From an uncultured Bacteroidales bacterium (lineage in GTDB: Bacteria; Bacteroidota; Bacteroidia; Bacteroidales; Paludibacteraceae), in assembly GCA_937915765.1 (NCBI GenBank), contig CALGHE010000118.1:1-14342 (forward strand): a stretch of 14,342 nt of DNA. Reading direction: 5' to 3'. Positions 1-6,444 of this stretch are shown piece after piece. A program made the translations under genes and the position numbers. The notes beneath the pieces were generated by a model. The model saw nothing but the letters and a program-made list of their open reading frames with translations. It made no database searches and was not told where the DNA came from. Within the stretch, counting starts at the first letter, position 1, and each line of letters starts with the position of its first letter.

Positions 1-171
1 CTTGAACATGCGGTCGAGTTCCGCCTGCATCTTTTCCCATATCGCATAACCGTAAGGCTTAATTACCATACAGCCTCTTACCGCAGAGTTTTCTGCCAAA
101 TCTGCCTTGACAACCAAGTCGTTATACCATTGCGAATAACTTTCGCTACGTGGTGTTAATTCTTTTGCCAT
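1..171 (-). CDS. proS: Prolyl-tRNA synthetase, N-terminal 57 residues (gene runs off the window)
   Basis: This is the first 57 codons of a class II aminoacyl-tRNA synthetase that charges tRNA(Pro) with proline in the cytoplasm. Reading the minus strand from the ATG at 171-169 gives MAKELTPRSESYSQWYNDLV, then a stretch containing VKADLAENSAVRGCMVIKPY and ending AELDRMFK. I recognise this as the start of the shorter archaeal/eukaryotic-type ProRS typical of Bacteroidota, not the long E. coli type with an editing insert. The frame stays open to base 1, so the catalytic motifs 1-3 and the anticodon-binding domain lie outside the window. A TACTTTTG promoter element lies about 36 bases upstream of the start codon. 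The identification rests on remembered family sequence and is strong; the exact ProRS subtype cannot be proven from 57 residues. Confidence 0.92.
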   Translation of the reverse strand, partial: MAKELTPRSESYSQWYNDLVVKADLAENSAVRGCMVIKPYGYAIWEKMQAELDRMFK

Positions 172-206
172 ATTTTTTTTAGAATGTGTTATCTGAATTT
201 GATTCG

Positions 207-214
207 CAAAAGTA
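207..214 (-). promoter_or_regulatory. Promoter -7 element for proS
   Basis: The minus strand reads TACTTTTG, an exact match to the Bacteroidota sigma-ABfr -7 consensus TAnnTTTG. Transcription would start near 202, giving a leader of about 31 nt before the proS ATG. I found no clear TTG/TTTG element 19-21 bases further upstream, so the -33 box is weak or absent. Confidence 0.6.
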
Positions 215-300
215 CTAAAAAAGTCAGAAGTAACCTTTCCGCATTAAGAAAATTTGAAAAATAAAGTGATGATTTTCTTTGAGAGATATTGTAAAGCCGT

Positions 301-343
301 AAAAACGTCAAGAGTTGTGAAATAAAAAAACGCAGACGTTTTT
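301..343. repeat. 9-bp inverted repeat between the candidate small RNA and proS
   Basis: AAAAACGTC at 301-309 is matched by its perfect reverse complement GACGTTTTT at 335-343, with a 25-base loop. A second, smaller stem (AAAAACG 326-332 with CGTTTTT 337-343) is mutually exclusive with it. On the minus strand the right-hand arm ends in a T5 tract, so it could act as a weak back-up terminator ahead of the proS promoter. The stem is A/T-rich and could be chance. Confidence 0.35.
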
Positions 344-379
344 CGGTAACGTATGCGTGAACATGAGTGAGGACGATAA

Positions 380-496
380 CAAAAAATAGCTCCAAGGCTC
401 TAAATTAGAACTTAGGAGCGTATTTTCTAAATAAATTAACTATTAGTAAATTAAAAAGGACCATAATTTGTTTTTTTTAAATGCTTTAATTTTTAT
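380..496 (-). ncRNA. Candidate small RNA or transcribed leader, about 117 nt
   Basis: A full minus-strand transcription unit can be drawn without a convincing protein in it. The promoter at 501-531 (TTG, 20 bases, TATCTTTG) predicts a start near 496. A bulged hairpin at 389-419 followed by TATTTTTTG predicts an end near 380. The only reading frame of note is a 19-codon ORF (464-405, MVLFNLLIVNLFRKYAPKF) whose end lies inside the terminator stem, so a leader-peptide attenuator upstream of proS is an alternative to a free small RNA. The peptide has one proline, which argues against classical proline attenuation. I compared it mentally with 6S RNA and found no convincing long hairpin with a central bubble. 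No family is assigned. Confidence 0.45.
389..419 (-). terminator. Rho-independent terminator of the candidate small RNA
   Basis: On the plus strand GCTCC (389-393) and AAG (394-396) pair with CTT (411-413) and GGAGC (415-419), with a one-base bulge at 414. An inner TCTAA/TTAGA stem (399-403 with 405-409) closes the top. On the minus strand the hairpin is followed directly by TATTTTTTG (388-380), the expected U-rich tail, so it is oriented to stop minus-strand transcription. Confidence 0.55.
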
Positions 497-500
497 GCTG

Positions 501-531
501 CAAAGATATGTTATAAAACATAATTACGCAA
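501..531 (-). promoter_or_regulatory. Full Bacteroidota promoter (TTG, 20 bases, TATCTTTG) facing away from the GH43 gene
   Basis: On the minus strand TTG (531-529) is followed after exactly 20 bases by TATCTTTG (508-501). Both elements and the spacing fit the -33/-7 consensus known from Bacteroides. The predicted start is about base 496. No convincing protein-coding gene starts before proS, about 325 bases downstream, which is why I propose a small RNA or long leader. Confidence 0.6.
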
Positions 532-860
532 CATATTCGATGTTTTTTTTCAAAAAAAAGTGAAAAAAATGAGAGGGGCGACATTATTTTTGCGGTTAGA
601 GTTTAAAATTGGTACTGCCGTTGCTTCTTTAATGAGGCGTGCAGATTTGTAAAGTAATGAGATTTTGCAAATTAAGAGTTGAAAGAGTGTGTTTTTTCAT
701 GTGAAATTTGTAGTTTTGCCAAACAAGTCAAATGCTATTCGATTTGTTGAGGTTCAGAGAGGGTGTTTGTGTTGTCCAATTTATGCAGAGGAACTTTTTT
801 ACAATATTATAGCGTCGGCAATTTAACACATAGATCCAACAATTTTACATTAATAAAAGT
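532..860 (+). promoter_or_regulatory. Gene-free region upstream of the GH43 gene with two possible -7 elements
   Basis: I see no coding sequence here. Two plus-strand matches to TAnnTTTG occur: TATTTTTG at 585-592 and TAGTTTTG at 711-718. Neither has a good TTG at 19-21 bases upstream. If 711-718 is used, the GH43 mRNA would carry a leader of about 138 nt, long enough for regulation, but I see no strong hairpin in it beyond a weak CAAAT/ATTTG stem near 730-748. No SusC/SusD-type genes or regulator lie on this side within the window. Confidence 0.35.
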
Positions 861-3707
861 ATGAAAAACACATTCAGTATCAAATCAAAAACTATTGCAT
901 TACTCATTTTATTCTGCAATTTTATCACCGCTTATCCGGTGGATGTAAATCTAAAATATTACCTATTCCACTCAAGCGGAATGGTGGTTTCGGCAACGTC
1001 CGGTTCTCCAAAGTTGGCAAACTTTGATGCAGGTCTGGCGCAGACTTTCCAGTTTGTGCAGTCCGGCTCTTATTACCTCATCAAAAATCAGTCAACCGGC
1101 AGAAACATTGCAAAAACAGGAACTTGGGACACCGAATTTTCCACCTCCACCGGCAATGTAGCCAAGTTTGCCATCGAAAGTTGCGGAGGAGAATATATCA
1201 AACTTAAATGCGCAGACAATAATCTATATTTAGGAACAGACGCCACGGATAACGGCAGCTCTTTATATTCAGACAAAAACGGAAAAGAGACCTTGCACTT
1301 TTGGTATTTGAGGGAAGCATCAAACAACGAAATCATCACAGATGGATTAGAGAATGCCATCGAAAGAGCCGAACAAAAATTGTCGCAAACAAAAGAGGGC
1401 AACAATGAGGGCGAATTTTCTACTGAGGTGCGAGACAACCTTCAGAAGGCAATTTCAGAAGCACAATCCGTCCTTCAAACCCCTATTACTCAATCAGATG
1501 TCATTGAGGCCACTCAGATTTTGACAAGTGCAACAAACGACTATATCTCTCAACGCAATTTGCCTTTCGTTGTCGGAGAAAAATATTACATCATGCACGC
1601 AAGCAATCGTTTCTTGGCCAACGTCAACAACTCCGTTCAGATAAAAAACCGAGATAATTCCACCGCGCAACAATTTGTGTTCGAAGAGGCTTCTAATGGA
1701 ACGTATAGCATAAAAAATGTGCAGTCCGGCACCTATCTGACCTCATCAGGAGAGTACAGTGTAGCCTTTATGCAGGCACCCAATTCCAGCACAGCACGAT
1801 TTAAAATAGCCTACGCGCCCAACGAAGATTTGTATGTCCGCTTTCAAGTGGCGGAAGACAATCAATTTATCGGAACAGACGGAACATCGGACGGCAAAGG
1901 TGTTTATAGCGACAAAAGTGGCAATGACGGAAAGCACTATTGGCACTTGATACGGGTGGATGCGCCCTCTAATCAACCATATACAAATTTCAGGAATGGT
2001 AGTTCTGCGCTACGATTAGGAATGAATTGGTATGACGAAGGAGGAAAGCACATCAACGTGCATGGAGGTTGTGTACTGTACGAAGACGGCACGTATTATT
2101 GGTTTGGAGAAAATTATCGCCCATCACCTGTAAAAAGCAACGGAATAGGCTGCTATACATCAAAAGATATGTATAATTGGAAATTTGAATGTATGGCATG
2201 GGAATGTCCTGAAGAACCTTTAAGAAGCGACTATCAAGACATGAATTACGGTCGCACCTTAGAGCGTCCCAAAGTGATGTATTGTCCCAACACAGGAAAG
2301 TATGTGATGTGGGTGCATTGGGAGAATGGTTCGGGCTATGCAGCATCAAGAGTCGCTATTCTTTGGGCAGACAAAATCACAGGTCCTTATAATTTTGTCA
2401 AGACTCAACGTCCGAGAGGTGATGAGCAACCCTCCGGCTCTCGCGACCAGACTTTAATGTTCGACCCCGACTACAATGTGGCGTACCACTTCGGTTCTGC
2501 TGAAGAGAACATGACAATGCACGGAACTCTGTTGCGAGACGATTATTTAGAGTTGACCAATACATGGGAAAGAATATTTGTCAAAAAACAGTATGAGGCT
2601 CCGGCCATTTTCAAATATCATAAACGATTTGTAGCCATCTCATCAGGCTGTACCGGCTGGGATCCCAACCCTGCACATAGCTCCTACTCGCAAATGCCGC
2701 TGTCGGGCTGGGAGGATAGCGGAAATCCATGCGTGGACGCTAACAACAAAACCACTTACTGCTCGCAAAGCAACTTTGTCTTTAAAGTGCCGAACAAATA
2801 CGACGCCTACATCTACATGGGCGACCGTTGGAAGGGAGGTGACTATTTTAACGATGCAAACGTTGGAGAGTCTTGGCACATTTGGCTACCTATAGATATG
2901 CGCACAGGATACCCAATCATTCGCTTCTACTCAGAGTGGGATTTAAGTCTTTTCGACAAACTGAACCGCTATCGTAGAGTAGAAAATTTTGAAGAAGGGA
3001 AAGAATATCTTCTGCTCTCTAAAAACGCCAACAAGATTTTCTCATTGAAAGATGAAAAATTGCTATTAGCAGAAGATGACGAAAACATCAATCTCTCTTT
3101 CAGAATCACAACAGCAGATGGTTATTATGTCCTAACGGATGTTGCGAGCGGAAAAGTTTTGGACGGTACAGACGGAAAACTGACCTTGGCAGACTCTGTC
3201 GGCGGCTATGCGCAACAATGGAAAATTGTCTCATCCAACACATCTGACGGATACTACTACTTTTATCCGCGCAGCAACGAAAATGAAGCCATAACCAATT
3301 ATAGCGCATCACCAACCTCAAACGGAATTGTAGGTTTAAACAAGGCTGAGAAGTTGCCGGCATGTCAGTTCGCATTCTGTTTCGACTCTAAAAAGCATAA
3401 ATACCAAGCCATTAGCGACGAGTCGGACGGCAGCTATCAGAAGTGGATAGAAGCCAAAGGGTATAAGCAGGTAGAAACAGAAACTACGACTTGCGACAAA
3501 ATCAAAAGCAATGATTCACCTCTTAGAATATACAATGTAGAGGACGGTATTACCATACATAGCGACATATCACAAACCATTTGTTTGACAGATGTGCAAG
3601 GAAGGGTTTTACATCATTTTTCGCTAAGAGGAGGATGTGCTGAGGCTATAAGTTTGGAAACCGGAGTTTACATAGTAAATGGCATAAAAGTTATAGTAGA
3701 GCCTTAA
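861..3707 (+). CDS. Secreted GH43 family glycosidase, exo-beta-1,3-galactanase-like, with trefoil domains and T9SS-like tail
   Basis: 948 aa. Residues 1-24 are a signal peptide (basic start, then TIALLILF, small residues before Tyr25; no lipobox). Next come a ricin-type beta-trefoil-like domain (about 28-152), a helical FIVAR-like segment (about 159-233), a second trefoil-like domain (about 234-372), a GH43 five-bladed propeller (about 385-697), a third trefoil-like domain (about 705-870) and an Ig-like C-terminal domain (about 883-948) ending GVYIVNGIKVIVEP, which resembles T9SS sorting domains. The first blade reads NVHGG (His401) and lacks the Asp base of ordinary GH43. Glu468 (ERPKV), Glu579 (EAPAI) and Gln636 (SQSNF) are spaced like Glu102, Glu208 and Gln263 of Phanerochaete Pc1,3Gal43A as I remember them. 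That suggests a GH43_24/34-type enzyme trimming beta-1,3-galactan in arabinogalactan at the cell surface or outside. The family is firm; the substrate is inferred, and an arabinofuranosidase is possible. It stands alone, without PUL partners here. Confidence 0.85.
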   Translation: MKNTFSIKSKTIALLILFCNFITAYPVDVNLKYYLFHSSGMVVSATSGSPKLANFDAGLAQTFQFVQSGSYYLIKNQSTGRNIAKTGTWDTEFSTSTGNVAKFAIESCGGEYIKLKCADNNLYLGTDATDNGSSLYSDKNGKETLHFWYLREASNNEIITDGLENAIERAEQKLSQTKEGNNEGEFSTEVRDNLQKAISEAQSVLQTPITQSDVIEATQILTSATNDYISQRNLPFVVGEKYYIMHASNRFLANVNNSVQIKNRDNSTAQQFVFEEASNGTYSIKNVQSGTYLTSSGEYSVAFMQAPNSSTARFKIAYAPNEDLYVRFQVAEDNQFIGTDGTSDGKGVYSDKSGNDGKHYWHLIRVDAPSNQPYTNFRNGSSALRLGMNWYDEGGKHINVHGGCVLYEDGTYYWFGENYRPSPVKSNGIGCYTSKDMYNWKFECMAWECPEEPLRSDYQDMNYGRTLERPKVMYCPNTGKYVMWVHWENGSGYAASRVAILWADKITGPYNFVKTQRPRGDEQPSGSRDQTLMFDPDYNVAYHFGSAEENMTMHGTLLRDDYLELTNTWERIFVKKQYEAPAIFKYHKRFVAISSGCTGWDPNPAHSSYSQMPLSGWEDSGNPCVDANNKTTYCSQSNFVFKVPNKYDAYIYMGDRWKGGDYFNDANVGESWHIWLPIDMRTGYPIIRFYSEWDLSLFDKLNRYRRVENFEEGKEYLLLSKNANKIFSLKDEKLLLAEDDENINLSFRITTADGYYVLTDVASGKVLDGTDGKLTLADSVGGYAQQWKIVSSNTSDGYYYFYPRSNENEAITNYSASPTSNGIVGLNKAEKLPACQFAFCFDSKKHKYQAISDESDGSYQKWIEAKGYKQVETETTTCDKIKSNDSPLRIYNVEDGITIHSDISQTICLTDVQGRVLHHFSLRGGCAEAISLETGVYIVNGIKVIVEP

Positions 3708-3741
3708 ATAAAGATTTAAAACAACTTAAATAATTAAAAAC

Positions 3742-3764
3742 CAAGATTTTATATTGTCTTGTTT
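3742..3764 (+). terminator. Weak possible terminator after the GH43 gene
   Basis: CAAGA (3742-3746) pairs with TCTTG (3757-3761) around a 10-base A/T loop, followed by only TTT. It lies 35 bases after the GH43 stop. The stem is short; the palindromic array just downstream could equally provide the stop structure. Confidence 0.25.
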
Positions 3765-3773
3765 ACGAAAATT

Positions 3774-3930
3774 AACTAAATTCATTCAGTCGGACTGACG
3801 GAATTTACGTAAATTCATTCAATCACACTGACGGAATTAACGTAAATTCGTTCAGTCAGACTGATGGATTTTACGTAAATTCGTTCAATCAGACTGACGG
3901 AATTAACGTAAATTCGTTCAGTCAGACTGA
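3774..3930. repeat. Tandem array of a 33-bp unit (about 4.8 copies) made of two palindromes
   Basis: Copies start at 3774, 3807, 3840, 3873 and 3906 (last copy 25 bases). Each unit joins two palindromic cores. One is GAATTTACGTAAATTC, a perfect 16-base palindrome at 3801-3816 that has one or two changes in later copies. The other is TTCAGTCAGACTGA, symmetric around one base and perfect as a 15-mer at 3917-3931. Copies alternate (CAGTC in 1, 3 and 5; CAATC in 2 and 4), so copies 2+3 and 4+5 form a 66-bp higher-order repeat. The array ends 40 bases before the -7 box of the AAA ATPase gene. It could be an operator array, an intergenic REP-like element or a transcription stop between the GH43 and ATPase genes. 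I do not recognise it as a named family. Confidence 0.9.
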
Positions 3931-3970
3931 AAAAAATTAGATTCTCTGCTAAAAAAACAGAAAAATATAT

Positions 3971-3978
3971 TACATTTG
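3971..3978 (+). promoter_or_regulatory. Promoter -7 element for the AAA/DUF4143 ATPase gene
   Basis: TACATTTG matches TAnnTTTG exactly. The start site would fall near 3983, leaving a short leader of about 20 nt before the ATG at 4003. No TTG sits 19-20 bases upstream; that position is an A-rich run just after the palindromic array. Confidence 0.55.
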
Positions 3979-4002
3979 CAGACAAACTAATAAGATAAAC
4001 AC

Positions 4003-5139
4003 ATGACAATCGAGAGAGAACTTAAAGCCCAAGTAGTCAAGAGGATTAAACCACAAAAGGTAATGCTCATCTATGGACCACGCAGAGTAGGAAAAACACT
4101 TCTCCTTCGTGAAATATTTAATGAATTCGAAGGAAAAAAACTCCTGTTAAATGGCGAAAGTTCAGACACAGTTCGAATGCTCTCGGACAGATCCATAAGC
4201 AACTACAAACATCTGTTTGCAGACGTAAGTCTGCTTGCTATTGACGAAGCGCAGCACATCCCTGAAATTGGCATGAAGCTAAAACTTATGGTTGACGAAA
4301 TTCCCGGTTTAGCAATAGTTGCAACCGGCTCCTCCTCTTTTGACCTACAGAATCAAGCAGGAGAGCCTTTGGTCGGAAGAAGCACACGCTTTATGCTCAC
4401 CCCATTTTCCATCAAAGAAATAAACAAGCAGCAACCAACGTTCCAAACAATAACAAATATAGATCAATATCTTGTCTATGGATTCTATCCAGAGCTCATA
4501 AGCATTGATTCCGGAGCAGAACAAGCACGTTATCTTACGGAGATTGTTGACTCCTACCTTTTAAGAGACATTCTTGCAATTGACGGCGTGAAAAATGCGC
4601 AGAAGATGCATGACCTGCTAAGATTAGTTGCGTATCAAGTTGGAAGCGAAGTCTCTACAGATGAATTAGGCAAACAGCTCGGAGTTAGCCGAAACACAGC
4701 AGAGCGCTATCTCGATCTGCTGCAAAAAGTCTTTGTGTTATACAGATTAGGAGGCTACTCTAAGAACCTCCGCAAAGAGGTGGTCAAGTCGTCCAAATGG
4801 TACTTTCAAGACAACGGAATCAGAAACGCAGTACTGAACGATTTCCGTCCATTTGCAGACCGGTCAAGCGAAGAGAGAGGCGCATTGTGGGAAAACTTTA
4901 TCATCGGAGAGAGGATGAAGCGGAAACACAACAATCTGTCCAATATAAATCTATACTTTTGGCGGACATACGACCAGCAGGAGATAGACCTCATAGAAGA
5001 AGATGGCGAAATCATCACAGCGTATGAGATAAAATCAGGGAAAAAGAACCCGAAGATACCAAAAGCATTCGCCAACGCCTATCCGGAGGCGGCGTACAAC
5101 ATCGTAAACAAAGATGTATTTTGGAATTATGTGGAGTGA
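4003..5139 (+). CDS. AAA family ATPase with C-terminal DUF4143 (PD-(D/E)XK-like) domain
   Basis: 378 aa, a typical length for this family. The N-terminal AAA_14-type P-loop domain has Walker A GPRRVGKT at residues 25-32 and Walker B LLAIDEAQ with Asp81-Glu82; GSSSFDL follows as a likely sensor region. The middle (about 205-250) reads as a winged helix (DELGKQLGVSRNTAERYLDL). The C-terminal DUF4143 part has EIDLIEEDG (Asp329) and YEIKSGK (Glu342, Lys344), the D...ExK pattern of PD-(D/E)XK nuclease-fold domains. Proteins of this type are abundant and often multicopy in Bacteroidales; their cellular role is not established, and defence, mobile-element and toxin-like roles have been guessed. It has its own promoter after the palindromic array, and the following BspA-like gene starts only 32 bases after its stop, so the two may be cotranscribed. 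Cytoplasmic; no signal peptide. Confidence 0.88.
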   Translation: MTIERELKAQVVKRIKPQKVMLIYGPRRVGKTLLLREIFNEFEGKKLLLNGESSDTVRMLSDRSISNYKHLFADVSLLAIDEAQHIPEIGMKLKLMVDEIPGLAIVATGSSSFDLQNQAGEPLVGRSTRFMLTPFSIKEINKQQPTFQTITNIDQYLVYGFYPELISIDSGAEQARYLTEIVDSYLLRDILAIDGVKNAQKMHDLLRLVAYQVGSEVSTDELGKQLGVSRNTAERYLDLLQKVFVLYRLGGYSKNLRKEVVKSSKWYFQDNGIRNAVLNDFRPFADRSSEERGALWENFIIGERMKRKHNNLSNINLYFWRTYDQQEIDLIEEDGEIITAYEIKSGKKNPKIPKAFANAYPEAAYNIVNKDVFWNYVE

Positions 5140-5171
5140 TAGAATCTTATATTAATATAAAACTTAAAATC

Positions 5172-6341
5172 ATGTTAAACTTCATTTGTAATTTATTCGG
5201 ATTGACATCTCAAGTATGTATAATGGATAGTCAAAGAAAGAAAATATGGTATAATATCGACAAGAAGACAAAGAGTGCGACCGTAATAAAAAGTCCTGAA
5301 AATGAGCAATATTCAGGTACAGTCACAATTCCGAATGAAATAATGTACAAGGATAAATTTTATATTGTGACGGGAATTGCAGACGATGCTTTCAGCAATT
5401 GCAGGAAGTTGGAACGCGTCACAATACCCAAAGGTGTGGAAATGATAAATAAGGCTCTTTTTGATTCTTATTCTTGCAAAGAACTTGTTACCATTGATGT
5501 GGATAGAGACAACAGCAATTATTGTTCGTATTTTGGTGTGTTATACAATAAATCAAAAACGGAATTGAAATGTTTTCCAAGAGGGAAAAAGGGAGAGTTT
5601 GTGATTCCTAACGGAGTGACAGAGATTTGTGACAGAGCTTTTGCTCATGCGGAATTAGAAAGCGTAATAATTCCATCAAGTGTGAAGAAGATTGGAAACC
5701 AAGCTTTTCTTTTGTGCGACAATTTGAGTCGTGTCAAAATTGCGAAGGGGGTTACAGAGATAGGAAATTATGCATTTGGATATTGTGATTCTTTAAAAAG
5801 TATAACAATACCAGAAAGTGTAACGAGTATCGGAGAAGCTTTTCTTTTTTGTAATGGTTTGACGAATATAGAAGTCGAAGAGAACAATTTGCATTATAGT
5901 TCTGAGAATGGTATTTTGTTTGACAAATTAAAAACTCATCTAATTTGTTTTCCTTTCGAAAGATTGAGTGAAAGTTATGAAATTCCAGAGGGGGTAAAGG
6001 TAATTGATAGTTATGCTTTTTCTGATAACAGCGATCTGACTAATGTAACTATGCCGGATAGCCTAATGAAAATTGGGAAGTCTGCTTTTGGGGGATGCGT
6101 AAAATTAAGAGACATTACGATACCCGCCAATGTAACGGAAATTGGAGATGAGGCATTTTTAGGTTGCTTTGATTTGACTTCTGTGACAAGTTTGAATATC
6201 GTTCCTCCAACAATATTTAAATTAAGTTTTGGTTATGATGAAGACATTAATATATACGTACCAGCCGAGAGTGTAGAAAAATACAAAGCCGCAGAGGGCT
6301 GGAGCAAGTTCAAGAATATCAAGGCGATACCTGCTAAGTGA
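5172..6341 (+). CDS. BspA-like leucine-rich repeat (LRR_5) protein, shorter paralogue
   Basis: 389 aa from the ATG at 5172. An opening module (IWYNIDKKTK ... YIVTGIADDAF) leads into TpLRR/LRR_5 repeats of about 23 residues with pattern AF..C..L..v.IP.sV..IG. Two non-LRR inserts of the type YCSYFGVLYNKSK and YSSENGILFDKLK interrupt them. The C-terminal cap reads NIYVPAESVEKYKAAEGW, a common end of BspA-like proteins. Family members are usually surface or secreted and bind host proteins or other bacteria; binding here is only inferred. The start is uncertain. The frame is open back into the ATPase gene, but only non-ATG codons (TTG 5121, GTG 5136) precede 5172. From 5172 the N-terminus (MLNFICNLFGLTSQVCIM) is hydrophobic but has no basic residue, a poor signal peptide. 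A start at ATG 5223 would give a cytoplasmic protein. The next gene is a longer paralogue with a normal signal peptide. Confidence 0.85.
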   Translation: MLNFICNLFGLTSQVCIMDSQRKKIWYNIDKKTKSATVIKSPENEQYSGTVTIPNEIMYKDKFYIVTGIADDAFSNCRKLERVTIPKGVEMINKALFDSYSCKELVTIDVDRDNSNYCSYFGVLYNKSKTELKCFPRGKKGEFVIPNGVTEICDRAFAHAELESVIIPSSVKKIGNQAFLLCDNLSRVKIAKGVTEIGNYAFGYCDSLKSITIPESVTSIGEAFLFCNGLTNIEVEENNLHYSSENGILFDKLKTHLICFPFERLSESYEIPEGVKVIDSYAFSDNSDLTNVTMPDSLMKIGKSAFGGCVKLRDITIPANVTEIGDEAFLGCFDLTSVTSLNIVPPTIFKLSFGYDEDINIYVPAESVEKYKAAEGWSKFKNIKAIPAK

Positions 6342-6371
6342 TTTAGATTATAACGCAGAGTAACAGGTTTC

Positions 6372-6404
6372 AAAGCACGTTCGATTTGCGAACGTGTTTT
6401 TTTG
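6372..6404 (+). terminator. Strong rho-independent terminator after the shorter BspA-like gene
   Basis: CACGTTCG (6376-6383) and CGAACGTG (6389-6396) form a perfect 8-bp stem around the loop ATTTG, followed by T7 (6397-6403). A/T pairs extend the stem outward. It lies 30 bases after the stop codon and just before the promoter of the next gene. Confidence 0.85.
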
Positions 6405-6414
6405 AAAAAAACGT

Positions 6415-6422
6415 TACCTTTG
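6415..6422 (+). promoter_or_regulatory. Promoter -7 element for the large BspA-like gene
   Basis: TACCTTTG matches TAnnTTTG. The predicted start is near 6427, with a leader of about 18 nt. The -33 position would fall inside the terminator hairpin and T tract at 6389-6404; no well-spaced TTG is present. Confidence 0.55.
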
Positions 6423-6444
6423 CAAGGAGAATAAAAAAAAGAAA

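Noticed and set aside
189..395. 68-codon minus-strand ORF beginning MELFFVIVLTH
   Set aside because: It starts inside the proposed terminator, runs across the inverted repeat and proS promoter, and has a composition typical of translated A/T-rich noncoding DNA.
3774..3930. CRISPR array
   Set aside because: The units are contiguous 33-bp tandem copies without unique spacers, and no cas gene is in the window.
3815..4009. Minus-strand ORF with an 11-residue repeat (SLTERIYVNSV)
   Set aside because: The repeat peptide is a consequence of the 33-bp unit being divisible by three. The ORF overlaps the ATPase promoter and start, and the palindromic structure explains the DNA better.
5202..5224. TTGACA and TATAAT resembling an E. 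coli sigma70 promoter within the shorter BspA-like gene
   Set aside because: The spacing is only 11 bases, and Bacteroidota use a different promoter consensus; this is coincidence in coding sequence.
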